A stretch of DNA of 64,000 bases from Irregularibacter muris (GCF_024622505.1 NZ_JANKAS010000001.1:248001-312000); one strand, 5' to 3'; counted from the first letter of the stretch, positions 12,200 through 21,137 are shown. Notes: generated by a model not told the origin, from the letters alone. A program made the numbers and translations.

Positions 12200-14341
12200 A
12201 TGAATATTGAAGATAAAATTTTAGAATTTATGAGGGAAAAGGCCTATAATCCAATGAAGGAAGAAGAACTTTTTTCGGCATTAGAGATAAGAGAAAAAAG
12301 TGAAAAAAAGGAATTAAGTAGAATACTATCAGAATTAGAAAATGAAGGATATATTATTAAAACCAAAAAAAAGAAATATGGTGTTCCCGAAAGAATGAAT
12401 CTAGCAGTGGGTAAGCTCCAAGGCCATGCCAAAGGATTTGCTTTTTTGCTAACAGAGGTTGGAGCTGTGGATGGTGATGTTTTTATATCTTCAGATGATC
12501 TAAATGGAGCCATGCATAAAGATAGAGTTGTAGTAAGATTGACTAAAAAGGCTGAACATAGCAGAAGAAATGAAGGGGAAGTTATACGCATTATTCATAG
12601 GGGCAATGATAAGGTAGTGGGCACCTTTGAGGATAGTAGAAGTTTTGGATTTGTCACCCCTGATGACCAGAGAATAAAACAGGACATTTTCGTTTCCAAA
12701 TCCAATACCATGGGCGCTCAAACAGGAGATAAGGTAGTTGTGGAGATTACAGAATATCCTGAAAGCAGACGAAATCCAGAGGGGCATATCGTGGAAATAC
12801 TGGGACATAAACACGATGTGGGTACAGATATATTGTCGATAATCCGCAAATTTGATTTACCCGAGGAATTCCCTCAAGAGGTATTAAACCAAGCCAATAA
12901 AATACCTGATGAGGTGAGGGAAGAAGATATTGCTATACGTAGGGATTTCAGAAATCTAAAAATTGTAACCATTGATGGTGAAGATGCTAAGGATTTAGAT
13001 GATGCCATTTCTATAGAAAGACTAGAAAATGGTAATTATTTATTAGGTGTCCACATTGCAGATGTCAGTCATTATGTATGGGAAAACTCACCCTTGGATA
13101 GAGAAGCTTTAGAAAGAGGAACGAGTGTATATTTAGTAGATAGAGTAATTCCCATGCTTCCACCTAAACTATCCAATGGAATATGTAGCTTGCACCCAAA
13201 GGTGGATCGCTTGACTCTTTCTTGTATGATGGAGATCAATGGTAAGGGAAAAGTAGAAAAACAAGAAATTGTAAAGTCAGTCATTAAGAGTATGGAACGA
13301 ATGACCTATACCGAAGTTACTAAAATCCTAGAAGAAGAGGATCAGGAGCTAATTAAAAAATATGAACATCTTGTGGAAGAATTTCGTTTGATGGAGGAAC
13401 TAGCACTAATTTTAAGAAATAAAAGAAGAATGGCCAGGGGGGCAATCGACTTTGATATTCCAGAATCCAAAATTATTTTGGACGATGAGGGCAAACCAAT
13501 CAAAATTGAACCCTATGAAAGAAGAATTTCCAATAAAATCATAGAAGAATTTATGCTAGTATGTAACGAGACCATTGCAGAGCATATGCATTGGACCAAT
13601 ATGCCCTTTGTCTATAGAGTTCATGAAGACCCAGATCCAGAAAAGCTAAAAGCTTTTAAAGAATTTGCTCACAATTTAGGTTATCGTATACGTATAGGAG
13701 ATGAGGTATATCCAAAAGAATTACAGGTATTATTAGAGAAGGTAAAGGACAAACCAGAGGAAGGTGTTATTAGTCAGATAATGCTAAGGACTATGAAGCA
13801 AGCTAAGTATCATTCTGATAATCTAGGACATTTTGGATTAGCAGCACCCTACTATACTCATTTTACCTCGCCTATTAGAAGATATCCGGACTTAATGATT
13901 CACCGTATTATTAGTGAAATGCTTTTCCAAAAATTAGATGAGGGTAGGATAAAGAAATTAAATAATAGAATTCCAGAAGTAGCCCAACAATCCTCTATTC
14001 GAGAAAGAGTAGCCGAGGAAGCGGAGAGAGAAACAGATGATTTAAAGAAAGCAGAATATATGAAAGGCCATATTGGTGAAGAATTTGAAGGGATCATATC
14101 TGGGGTTACTTCCTTTGGAGTATTTGTAGAGCTAGAGAATACTGTAGAGGGTTTAGTCCGAGTTAGCTCAATGGATGATGATTATTATCAATATGATGAA
14201 GAACACTATCAGTTTGTTGGAGAAAGAACCAAAAAAAGCTATAAATTAGGAGATGAAGTGAAGATTAAGGTTGTAGGAGTAGATATTATTCAACGTCAAA
14301 TAGACTTTGTATTAATAGAGAATGAAAATTCCACCAATTGA
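12200..14341 (+). CDS. rnr: Ribonuclease R
   Basis: 713 residues from the ATG following aaggggaagtga; a GTG 9 bases earlier is less likely. An N-terminal winged helix (about 1-65) and two cold-shock-like OB domains precede the RNB catalytic domain with DGEDAKDLDDAIS (acidic metal ligands) near residues 255-270; a C-terminal S1 domain starts near residue 625 (GVTSFGVFVELEN). It is a processive 3'-5' exoribonuclease that degrades structured RNA and acts with tmRNA-SmpB, whose genes follow directly. Confidence 0.97.
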   Translation: MNIEDKILEFMREKAYNPMKEEELFSALEIREKSEKKELSRILSELENEGYIIKTKKKKYGVPERMNLAVGKLQGHAKGFAFLLTEVGAVDGDVFISSDDLNGAMHKDRVVVRLTKKAEHSRRNEGEVIRIIHRGNDKVVGTFEDSRSFGFVTPDDQRIKQDIFVSKSNTMGAQTGDKVVVEITEYPESRRNPEGHIVEILGHKHDVGTDILSIIRKFDLPEEFPQEVLNQANKIPDEVREEDIAIRRDFRNLKIVTIDGEDAKDLDDAISIERLENGNYLLGVHIADVSHYVWENSPLDREALERGTSVYLVDRVIPMLPPKLSNGICSLHPKVDRLTLSCMMEINGKGKVEKQEIVKSVIKSMERMTYTEVTKILEEEDQELIKKYEHLVEEFRLMEELALILRNKRRMARGAIDFDIPESKIILDDEGKPIKIEPYERRISNKIIEEFMLVCNETIAEHMHWTNMPFVYRVHEDPDPEKLKAFKEFAHNLGYRIRIGDEVYPKELQVLLEKVKDKPEEGVISQIMLRTMKQAKYHSDNLGHFGLAAPYYTHFTSPIRRYPDLMIHRIISEMLFQKLDEGRIKKLNNRIPEVAQQSSIRERVAEEAERETDDLKKAEYMKGHIGEEFEGIISGVTSFGVFVELENTVEGLVRVSSMDDDYYQYDEEHYQFVGERTKKSYKLGDEVKIKVVGVDIIQRQIDFVLIENENSTN

Positions 14342-14365
14342 CAATTCTCACTTTAATGCTATAAT
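14338..14365 (+). promoter_or_regulatory. Promoter for smpB
   Basis: TTGACA (14338-14343), 16-base spacer, TATAAT (14360-14365). Both hexamers are perfect, and the -35 overlaps the rnr stop codon. The predicted transcript starts near 14372 and carries the hairpin and repeat element described next. Confidence 0.8.
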
Positions 14366-14374
14366 AAAAGTATG

Positions 14375-14412
14375 ACAAAACCCTATTTGTTGTAGTACAA
14401 ATAGGGTTTTGT
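14375..14412 (+). other. Perfect 16-bp hairpin at the 5' end of the smpB transcript
   Basis: acaaaaccctatttgt and acaaatagggttttgt pair perfectly around tgtagt. It starts about 3 bases after the predicted transcription start, so it is a 5' mRNA hairpin for smpB; it may also end rnr transcripts, though the T tract is interrupted. Confidence 0.7.
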
Positions 14413-14414
14413 AT

Positions 14415-14490
14415 GAAATAGAAATGTTGGTATTGCTCTTTTAAGACCAAACTATTCTATTTCACTAAAGCGGTGCTAACCGCTTTCTTG
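14415..14490 (+). repeat. Two-hairpin intergenic element, copy C (smpB leader)
   Basis: gaaatagaa pairs with ttctatttc and gttggt with accaaac inside it; then actaa and a second hairpin agcggt-gcta-accgct, then ttcttg. The pairing is preserved relative to copy B by compensating changes (agcggt/accgct here, acggt/accgt in B). The element lies within the predicted smpB 5' leader. Confidence 0.65.
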
Positions 14491-14509
14491 TTGAAAAGAA
14501 GGTGACCAT

Positions 14510-14977
14510 ATGGCAAAGGATAGTATAAAAGTTATAGCCAATAATAAAAAAGCTAGACATGATTACTTTATAGAGGAAACATATGAGGCAGGAATATCCC
14601 TATCAGGAACTGAAGTAAAGTCCATTAGACAGGGAAGGGTAAACCTAAAGGAAAGCTATGCTTCTATCAAGAATGCAGAAGTGCAAGTGCATCAAATGCA
14701 CATCAGTCCTTATGAACAAGGCAATATTAACAATAAAGATCCCCTAAGAGTAAGAAAATTATTATTGCATAAATCAGAAATAAGAAAATTAATAGGATAT
14801 ACTCAACAACAGGGGTATGCACTTATTCCTTTAAGATTATATTTAAAAAGAGGATTGGTGAAGATGGAATTGGCTGTGGCCAAGGGGAAAAAATTATATG
14901 ATAAAAGAGAAGATTTAGCTAAAAAAGATGCTCAAAGAGCTATGGAAAGAGCTTTTAAAGACCGAAATCAAAGTTAG
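14510..14977 (+). CDS. smpB: SsrA-binding protein SmpB
   Basis: 155 residues. The OB-fold core has [26 protein letters not shown] and the C-terminal tail [17 protein letters not shown] is typical. SmpB binds the tRNA-like domain of tmRNA and brings it to stalled ribosomes. The start follows aaggtga at 7 bases. The tmRNA gene begins 61 bases downstream with its own promoter. Confidence 0.98.
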   Translation: MAKDSIKVIANNKKARHDYFIEETYEAGISLSGTEVKSIRQGRVNLKESYASIKNAEVQVHQMHISPYEQGNINNKDPLRVRKLLLHKSEIRKLIGYTQQQGYALIPLRLYLKRGLVKMELAVAKGKKLYDKREDLAKKDAQRAMERAFKDRNQS

Positions 14978-14984
14978 AAGGATA

Positions 14985-15013
14985 TTGACAAAAATAAAAA
15001 ATAGTGATATACT
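14985..15013 (+). promoter_or_regulatory. Promoter for tmRNA
   Basis: TTGACA, 17-base spacer, TATACT, about 25 bases before the mature 5' end. Confidence 0.85.
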
Positions 15014-15038
15014 GTATCTTCGAAAGAAAATTAAATAT

Positions 15039-15390
15039 GGGGGCGTACTGGTTTCGACGGGGGTGTTGAAGCCAAAGTAGCGAGTAGTGGACTCCGGGGC
15101 CACTAAAAAACCTGGAAACTTAAAGTAAACGCTAAAAACGATAATTTAGCTTTAGCTGCTTAATTCAGCTAACGTTCTACCAATCATTCCCGCATGATTG
15201 GTTAGAGCGCCGACTTAGCGGGGACCTGCTTATTCAAAGCTTTGAGAATAAGTAGAATAGATGAAGCTAGCGTAGCCTAAATCCTGTCAGTTGGAGTTAG
15301 GTGAGGCGAATCTTAAAAAACTGACTGCACTCGGAGAAACTTTGGGGAATGTGCTTTCGGACAGGGGTTCGACTCCCCTCGCCTCCACCA
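15039..15390 (+). ncRNA. ssrA: Transfer-messenger RNA
   Basis: 352 bases from gggggcg to the encoded CCA. The 5' gggggcg pairs with cgcctcc to make the acceptor stem. gtttcgacgg near the 5' end and ggggttcgactcccc near the 3' end are the conserved tmRNA and T-arm sequences. The tag frame, resuming near 15125, reads (V)NAKNDNLALAA and stops at TAA 15161-15163; the LALAA end is the usual proteolysis signal. The internal part is rich in hairpins expected for the pseudoknots. It releases stalled ribosomes together with SmpB. Confidence 0.97.
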
Positions 15391-15410
15391 TATATTATAA
15401 TGTAAATACA

Positions 15411-15447
15411 TAGATCGTATTAGAGATATCTGATACGGTTTTTTTGA
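15411..15447 (+). terminator. Terminator of tmRNA
   Basis: atcgtat pairs with atacggt (one G-T pair) and is followed by seven T residues. Confidence 0.7.
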
Positions 15448-15463
15448 TTTGGAAGGAGAAATC

Positions 15464-16444
15464 ATGATAGAAGAAATTTTAAAGAATATATATGTTATAA
15501 AAATCCCATTACCTAACAATCCACTTAAAAATTTAAACAGCTACTATATTAAAGGAGAAGAAAGAAACCTTTTAGTGGATACAGGATTTAATTCAGAAGT
15601 ATGTTATCAGGCAATGAAGGAAGGTCTTAAGAAATTAAAGGTGGATATGAACTCAACAGACATATTCTTAACACATATTCATTCAGACCATATAGGTCTT
15701 AGCTATAGGATAGCATCGAAAAATTCAAAAATCTATATCAGTGATATAGATAAAAAATATCTTGATGAATTCTTAAATAATCATTATTGGAATTATATGC
15801 TGAATAAGTTTAAAGGAAGCGGCTTTTCAATGGAAGAATTTGAACAAAACAGTAAATACAACCCTCTAACAGCATATCTTCCACCGAGAGAAATAAAGTA
15901 CGAAACTATAGTAGATAATTTTACTATTGATTTGGGAAACTATACGTTAAGATCCATTATCACTCCAGGTCATACTCCTGGGCATATGTGTCTTTATGAA
16001 GAAAATGAAAAGTTGCTTTTTAGCGGAGATCATATATTGTTTGACATTTCCCCAAATATAGGAACTTGGAATAACTTTGAAAATCCACTTGGGAAGTATA
16101 TTGAAAGTCTAGAAAAAATTAAAGATATGAACATAGAACATACATTTTCTGCTCATAGGAGCACAATTGGGAATCATAGGGAGAGAATTGAACAGCTTAT
16201 TCAGCACCATAGGAAAAGACTAGAGGAGGCCTATAATGCAGTTTTGATAACGCCTGGCATTACAGCCTATGAGGTTGCTTCAAAGATGAAGTGGTCAATT
16301 CGATCTAAGAATTGGAACGATTTCCCCATAGTTCAAAAGTTTTTTGCCGTCAATGAGGCAGAATCTCACCTTGAATATCTTATTACAAGCGGCAAGATAA
16401 AAGCAGAGCTGGTTGATGGGAAGTATTTGTATTATGTAGTGTAG
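15464..16444 (+). CDS. MBL-fold metallo-hydrolase
   Basis: 326 residues from the ATG after ggaaggag; an in-frame start 15 bases earlier is rejected because it precedes that site. The metal-binding motif is H71-I-H-S-D75-H76 (THIHSDHIG), with a further histidine in TPGHTPGH and D in FSGDHILFD. The C-terminal 90 residues look like a winged helix (TAYEVASKM). Such domain pairs occur in hydrolases of unknown substrate. The substrate cannot be named from sequence. Confidence 0.88.
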   Translation: MIEEILKNIYVIKIPLPNNPLKNLNSYYIKGEERNLLVDTGFNSEVCYQAMKEGLKKLKVDMNSTDIFLTHIHSDHIGLSYRIASKNSKIYISDIDKKYLDEFLNNHYWNYMLNKFKGSGFSMEEFEQNSKYNPLTAYLPPREIKYETIVDNFTIDLGNYTLRSIITPGHTPGHMCLYEENEKLLFSGDHILFDISPNIGTWNNFENPLGKYIESLEKIKDMNIEHTFSAHRSTIGNHRERIEQLIQHHRKRLEEAYNAVLITPGITAYEVASKMKWSIRSKNWNDFPIVQKFFAVNEAESHLEYLITSGKIKAELVDGKYLYYVV

Positions 16445-16545
16445 AGCAGGGCAAATACCGTATCAACAATCTATTATTTAATACCTTTAGAAACCATGGA
16501 GTATATGGGGATAGCCCACTCCTTTAAGGGGCATATCACCAATAT

Positions 16546-16583
16546 ATATAAGCCAATCTTTCTAAATTGGCTTATATGCTTTT
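16546..16583 (+). terminator. Terminator after the MBL hydrolase
   Basis: atataagccaat and attggcttatat form a perfect 12-bp stem followed by gctttt. Confidence 0.75.
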
Positions 16584-16605
16584 AGCAAAAATGGGTTAAT
16601 GCCAA

Positions 16606-16714
16606 CAAATTAAAATCATTGGACTAAAATCAAGGGATTTATTTATTCAGTGGTAATGCCTATAAAATCTTGCAAAATTTCTTCGACAGATAATCATAAC
16701 TTTGATAATATAAT
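16606..16714 (+). repeat. Diverged direct repeat, left copy
   Basis: caaattaaaatcattgg with the following bases (16606-16648), and the promoter-bearing ttcttcgacagataatca block (16660-16714), match two blocks at 20992-21034 and 21115-21170. The copies bracket a 4.3-kb group of four genes. Confidence 0.6.
16683..16711 (+). promoter_or_regulatory. Promoter for the PNPOx-like gene
   Basis: TCGACA, 17-base spacer, TAATAT. The same arrangement (TCGACA, 17, TAAAAT) recurs at 21138-21166, with most bases around it shared. Confidence 0.55.
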
Positions 16715-16736
16715 GAAAAGAAGAGGAGTGATGTTA

Positions 16737-17366
16737 ATGGGATCAAGTCAAGGATTTAACCAAACAATCGAAACCGAAGAAGAACTTCGGAGCATTATAG
16801 GATTTCCTAGCCAATTAATAAGAAATAAGGTTATTACATATTTAGATGAACATTGTGTAAATTTTATTTCCAAATCACCGTTTTTGGTTATTTCAACAGC
16901 AGACGATGCTGGTTATTGCGATTCATCTCCAAAGGGGGATAACCCAGGGTTTGTTCTTGTCTTAGATGAAAAACATTTAATTATACCTGAAAGACCTGGA
17001 AATAAAAAAATTGATTCTATGCGTAATATCTTATCAAACCCCAGAATAGGCCTTCTTTTCATAATTCCCGGTATGGAAGAAACTCTGAGAGTGAATGGAA
17101 AGGCAGCTATAGTCAAAGATGAAGAACTACTTGAAAAAATGAAATTTAAAGGCAAGAAACCACTTTTAGGTATAGGAGTAGAAGTCGAAGAATGTTTCAT
17201 CCATTGTGCTAAAGCTTTCAAACGTTCCAATCTATGGCAACCAAGTTTCTGGCCAGATAAAAAAACATTACCTTCGGCATCAGAAATCTTATCTGACCAC
17301 TCGAAAATTCCAAACCAAGATGTTATGGATATTCTGGAGGACAGCTATACAAAGCGACTCTATTAA
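16737..17366 (+). CDS. Pyridoxamine 5'-phosphate oxidase-like family protein
   Basis: 209 residues from the ATG 8 bases after agaggag. An earlier in-frame ATG at 16650 lies upstream of the promoter, so it cannot be the start. FLVISTADDAGYCDSSPKGD and RPGNKKIDSMRNILSNPRIGLLF (in pieces RPGNKKIDSMRN) form the FMN-binding split barrel of the PNPOx-like superfamily. Such proteins bind flavin or F420-like cofactors; the substrate is unknown. It is not an obvious PdxH. Confidence 0.85.
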   Translation: MGSSQGFNQTIETEEELRSIIGFPSQLIRNKVITYLDEHCVNFISKSPFLVISTADDAGYCDSSPKGDNPGFVLVLDEKHLIIPERPGNKKIDSMRNILSNPRIGLLFIIPGMEETLRVNGKAAIVKDEELLEKMKFKGKKPLLGIGVEVEECFIHCAKAFKRSNLWQPSFWPDKKTLPSASEILSDHSKIPNQDVMDILEDSYTKRLY

Positions 17367-17571
17367 ACTAAAGCGGAAGAAAAACAAGGAGCAGGCTTGG
17401 AAAGCATTTACTATACAAAAATACAAAAGATACGGGACATTAAAAAAACAATTAATCAAATTCATTTTTGATAAATTTTGTAGGTAAAACAAAGCATTAA
17501 TGGAAAATCTTAGCCAAATGAGAATTATTTATTTGCATAAAAATGCAAATATTAGTATTTTTTTGATCTAT

Positions 17572-17628
17572 AATTTAATCTTAAAAAAACAGCAATGATA
17601 AATGTTGCTGTTTTTTTAAGATTAAATT
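17572..17628. terminator. Bidirectional terminator, 23-bp perfect inverted repeat
   Basis: Arms at 17572-17594 and 17606-17628 are exact reverse complements around an 11-base loop. The core is aaaaaaacagca / tgctgttttttt, which would terminate in both directions. The rest of 17367-17571 holds no gene I could support. Confidence 0.75.
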
Positions 17629-17690
17629 TGTAAAGGAAACTTGACAAAGAATAATTGAAAATGGTACTATATATGTAAAGGAAACTTGAC
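17629..17690 (+). promoter_or_regulatory. Promoter with paired direct repeats, candidate autoregulatory operators
   Basis: TTGACA (17641-17646), 18-base spacer, TACTAT (17665-17670). The 17-base sequence tgtaaaggaaacttgac occurs exactly at 17629-17645, overlapping the -35, and again at 17674-17690, around the expected start of transcription. The HTH product of the next gene is the natural candidate to bind both. Confidence 0.65.
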
Positions 17691-17708
17691 TAAAGGAGAT
17701 GGAAAAAC

Positions 17709-17927
17709 TTGAACAATCTAGTTGAAAAATTAAGAAAAGATAAGGGATTGAACCAAGAAGAACTTTCTAAGGCACTTAAAGTATCCAGGCAGACCATCAG
17801 TGCGATAGAAAACGGAAAATATAATCCTTCACTAGATTTAGCTTTTACAATATCAGATTTTTTTGGATTAAAAATCGAGGAAATCTTCTTTCCCAATAAA
17901 GGAGGTAAAAAAAATGAAAAAAAATAA
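17709..17927 (+). CDS. Small Cro/CI-type HTH transcriptional regulator
   Basis: 72 residues starting at TTG, 8 bases after aaaggagat. NNLVEKLRKDKGLNQEELSKAL followed by SRQTISAIENGKYNPS is an intact HTH_3 domain (seen in pieces LNQEELSKALKVSRQTISA). The short tail FGLKIEEIFFP is typical of a stand-alone family often paired with a membrane protein. The last 14 bases overlap the next gene. The repeats upstream suggest autorepression. Confidence 0.9.
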   Translation: MNNLVEKLRKDKGLNQEELSKALKVSRQTISAIENGKYNPSLDLAFTISDFFGLKIEEIFFPNKGGKKNEKK

Positions 17928-18357
17928 CTTGTACATTGGATTGCTCTATATGGCATTGGGAGCCGTGTGTTTGGGGCTTGCATTAAATACTGTAAATTCA
18001 CTTGGTAGTTTATTATTTGGGTTTTCAGGTGGAGGACTAATAAATGGCCTATATTTGATTTGGAGGTATTTCTACTGGACATCACCAAAACGAAAAGCTG
18101 TCTATGAAGCAAGACTAGAAGAAGAACAGATCAATCTCAAAGATGAATTCAAAGAAAGTTTGAGAAATCGATCAGGACGGATTGCATATATTATTACATT
18201 CTTAGTGATTGCCCTTTCGATTGTCATTTTTTCAATTATGGGTTCATTGGGAATACTAGATACAAAGATGCTTGTTCTTTATCTTTTTATTCTTTGGATT
18301 TTTATGTACATTATTGGTATTATTATATATCGGATTCTGATGAAAAAATATCAATAA
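17914..18357 (+). CDS. Four-segment membrane protein paired with the HTH regulator
   Basis: 147 residues. Hydrophobic segments lie near residues 5-22, 28-48, 88-108 and 117-140, with a charged cytosolic loop between the second and third (SPKRKAVYEARLEEEQ). Its start overlaps the HTH gene by 14 bases and has aaaggaggt upstream, so the pair is translationally coupled. I do not recognise a characterised family. HTH/membrane pairs of this kind are common in Firmicutes, where the membrane partner may control the regulator. Confidence 0.75.
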   Translation: MKKNNLYIGLLYMALGAVCLGLALNTVNSLGSLLFGFSGGGLINGLYLIWRYFYWTSPKRKAVYEARLEEEQINLKDEFKESLRNRSGRIAYIITFLVIALSIVIFSIMGSLGILDTKMLVLYLFILWIFMYIIGIIIYRILMKKYQ

Positions 18358-18513
18358 TATTTACCCATTATCTAGGATATCTAAAATCATGAGGAAGACA
18401 AATAAGAAGACGAAATATGTAGATGAAGTTATTCATAATGTTGAAAATAAGAAAAATATTCAAAAGTGATATCCAATCTTATATTGCAAAAAAGCGGCTA
18501 GGGCTGTTTTAAG

Positions 18514-18594
18514 AATATAGAAAAGATTCTAGTAAACAAGAGGAGCTTTTCTATATTTAAAAAAAGACATTTGTTTAAGAACAAATGTCTTTTT
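18514..18594 (+). terminator. Inverted repeat followed by a strong terminator
   Basis: aatatagaaaag (18514-18525) pairs with cttttctatatt (18546-18557). Directly after it, aaaaagacatttgtt (18561-18575) pairs with aacaaatgtcttttt (18580-18594). The second hairpin is a clear bidirectional terminator. No gene was seen in 18358-18600. Confidence 0.75.
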
Positions 18595-18607
18595 GACATA
18601 GTAAAAC

Positions 18608-18657
18608 AAAAGTGATAATATAAATACATTGTCACTTTTTGAATATTAACATATAAT
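18608..18657 (+). promoter_or_regulatory. helD promoter with overlapping inverted repeat
   Basis: TTGTCA (18629-18634), 17-base spacer, TATAAT (18652-18657). aaaagtga (18608-18615) and tcactttt (18632-18639) form a dyad whose right arm covers the -35, a likely repressor site. Confidence 0.7.
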
Positions 18658-18747
18658 ACTATCCTAATTATATTATATATGTTTAAAAAGTCAATGTCAA
18701 TAGATTTTAGAAAAATATTAATAAATTGTTCATTGAGGAGGGAAATT

Positions 18748-20991
18748 ATGCATAAGAACGACGTTGAATGGGATGTGGAGAATGAAAGGCTTCGGGATGT
18801 ACTTAAAGAAATAAAAAAACAGTTTGATGAAAAACGTAATATGAAAGAAAAATTTAAACAAGATACCATTGAAACCCAAAAGGAAATGTGGCAAAATGTA
18901 GGCGCGCTTTCTATAAGTAATGGACTTGATCAGATTGCAGAGTTTATGACCTTCACCGATATGATTAAAACCCAGAAAAGAAGTTATGAGTTTACAAGAA
19001 AACTTCAGGAAAAATACGAAAAAATGCTTTTATCACCCTATTTCGGAAGAATGGATTTTCTTGAAAATGGAGAATCAAGAGCTGAGAAGTATTATATTGG
19101 AATCTCAAATCTAATAAATGATCATTATGATTTCCTTGTATATGATTGGCGTGCACCGGTTTGTAGTATGTTTTATGATTATGAAATTGGAGAAGCAAAT
19201 TATATATGCCCTGATGGGATTATTGATGGAAAACTTACGCTGAAAAGACAATACAAAATTAATAATGGAAAACTTGAGTATATGTTTGACAGCAATCTTA
19301 AGATAGACGATGAAATCCTTCAAGATATCTTAGGTAAGAGTACAGACAATAATAAGATGAAAACAATAATAACAACCATTCAAAGAGAGCAGAATAAAGT
19401 AATTCGTAATGAAAAATATAAAAATCTAATTGTTCAAGGGCCTGCAGGAAGCGGGAAAACCTCTATCGCCCTTCATAGAATTGCCTATCTTTTATATAAG
19501 CATCGGGATAAAATAACATCTAAAAATATAGTAATATTCTCACCGAATGAAATTTTCAATGATTATATTTCTAATGTATTGCCCCAGCTTGGTGAAGACA
19601 ATATGAATCAGACAACATTTAAGGACTATATGCATAAGGTCTTAGGGAGTGAGCTTATAAAGGAAGACTACTGCGCAATGATGGAATATATTCTGACTTC
19701 AAAAGGAAATTTAGCTTATCAAAGCAGAATAGAGAATATAAAATATAAGTCTTCTATGGAGTTTATCGATGTATTAAAACAATATGTAGCCTATATTGAA
19801 AAAATGGACAAAAACTTTAAAGATATTATAGTTAGAGATAGGTTAGTCCTATCCTCTAAAGATTTACAAGCGCTATTTTTAAAAGATTATAGACAACTTC
19901 CCCTGAAAAGAAGGCTGCAAAAGATAAGAGCAAGAATTTTATTCCTTTTAGAGCCATATGAAAAACAGATGATCGAAGAACTTGCTAGTGAACTTGAGGA
20001 CTCCGGATCTTATGTAGATCAAGTAGAAATTATGGAACGCAGTAAATCTATGATAAAAAATGAAATGGAAAATATATATCATGAAATCAGTAGGATGACA
20101 GAGTTTGATTTAGTAGATATGTATAAAAAACTTTTTGAGAAATTAGAATTTTTTATTGAAGATTCAAATACCGAATACTATAAGAAAATGGATAAAATAA
20201 AAAGCTATACTTTGGATAATCTGAATGCTGGAAGGCTTAATTATGAGGAACAACCTCCACTTTTGTATCTGAAAGGAGCCCTAGGAGATCTTCCTAAAAC
20301 ATCAGAAATAAAATATGTTATTATTGATGAGGCTCAGGACTATACACCTTTACAGTATGAAATTTTTTATCAGCTTTTTCAGCATGCAGATATAACTATA
20401 CTGGGTGATCTTAACCAATCTATAAATCCCTTTATGAACTTAGGAAATTATCATAGTATATCCCAAATATTCCCCGAAAATAATACTTTGATAATTAATC
20501 TAACCAAAAGCTATAGATCTACAATGGAAATTACTCAGTTTTCAAGGAAGTTGCTTAACAAGAAAATTTCAGATGAATATGTAGAAAGAAGTGGAGAGGA
20601 GCCATTAATCCTTGGGTTCTCCACAGAAGGAAATATCAAAGAAAGAATTATTGAGGACATAAAATTATACAAGGAGAAAGGATACAAATCTATTGGAATT
20701 ATAACAAGAACGGCAAAGGAAGCAGAGGAGGTATATAGGTCGTTAAAAGATAAAATCCATGTTAAAGCTATAATGAGGGATGACGATGAATATGTAAGTG
20801 ATACCCTTGTAATTCCATCCTATCTTGCTAAAGGATTAGAGTTTGATGTAGTACTTATTTATAATGCAGGGAATGAAAACTACTGCTGCGAAGAGGACAG
20901 ACTGCTGCTTTATACTGCTTGTACAAGAGCCCTTCATGTTTTATGCATATACTATTCGGGCAAGATTACACCATTGCTGGAGGAAAGTTAG
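18748..20991 (+). CDS. helD: RNA polymerase recycling ATPase HelD (UvrD/Rep-like)
   Basis: 747 residues from the ATG after gaggaggg; an upstream ATG at 18679 lacks a ribosome site. The family signatures PYFGRMDF, YDWRAPVCSMFYDYE and LKRQYKI precede the Walker A GPAGSGKTS at residues 231-238, which is followed by IALHRIAYLLY. Walker B is DEAQD at residues 527-531; SYRS and AKGLEFD are later superfamily 1 motifs. HelD removes stalled RNA polymerase from DNA by inserting into the enzyme's channels; some relatives give rifamycin tolerance. The N-terminal 90 residues are charged and helical, as expected for the secondary-channel arm. Confidence 0.92.
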   Translation: MHKNDVEWDVENERLRDVLKEIKKQFDEKRNMKEKFKQDTIETQKEMWQNVGALSISNGLDQIAEFMTFTDMIKTQKRSYEFTRKLQEKYEKMLLSPYFGRMDFLENGESRAEKYYIGISNLINDHYDFLVYDWRAPVCSMFYDYEIGEANYICPDGIIDGKLTLKRQYKINNGKLEYMFDSNLKIDDEILQDILGKSTDNNKMKTIITTIQREQNKVIRNEKYKNLIVQGPAGSGKTSIALHRIAYLLYKHRDKITSKNIVIFSPNEIFNDYISNVLPQLGEDNMNQTTFKDYMHKVLGSELIKEDYCAMMEYILTSKGNLAYQSRIENIKYKSSMEFIDVLKQYVAYIEKMDKNFKDIIVRDRLVLSSKDLQALFLKDYRQLPLKRRLQKIRARILFLLEPYEKQMIEELASELEDSGSYVDQVEIMERSKSMIKNEMENIYHEISRMTEFDLVDMYKKLFEKLEFFIEDSNTEYYKKMDKIKSYTLDNLNAGRLNYEEQPPLLYLKGALGDLPKTSEIKYVIIDEAQDYTPLQYEIFYQLFQHADITILGDLNQSINPFMNLGNYHSISQIFPENNTLIINLTKSYRSTMEITQFSRKLLNKKISDEYVERSGEEPLILGFSTEGNIKERIIEDIKLYKEKGYKSIGIITRTAKEAEEVYRSLKDKIHVKAIMRDDDEYVSDTLVIPSYLAKGLEFDVVLIYNAGNENYCCEEDRLLLYTACTRALHVLCIYYSGKITPLLEES

Positions 20992-21037
20992 CAAATTAAA
21001 ACCAATGGAGTAAAACCAAAGGATTCATTGAATTTTA

Positions 21038-21068
21038 AGACCCCACCTTTCATAAGGTGGGGTTTTCA
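21038..21068 (+). terminator. Terminator of helD
   Basis: aagaccccacctt and aaggtggggtttt pair around tcat, followed by T residues. Confidence 0.9.
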
Positions 21069-21137
21069 ATATTTTTGCTTTAGCTGGGCTAGTTCCCCTA
21101 TTCGGTGGAAATATCTATAAATTTCCCTAAAACTTTT

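Noticed and set aside
14375-14412. Plain terminator of rnr
   Set aside because: A consensus promoter lies just upstream of the hairpin and the T tract is short, so it is better described as a 5' hairpin of the smpB mRNA, though a dual role is possible.
16445-16605. Remnant of a gene after the MBL hydrolase (atggagtatatggggatagc and following)
   Set aside because: Only about 25 codons, no ribosome site and no family resemblance; it runs into the terminator.
17206-17487. 93-residue frame overlapping the PNPOx-like gene
   Set aside because: Most of it is the shifted frame of a clear gene; there is no ribosome site and no recognisable domain.
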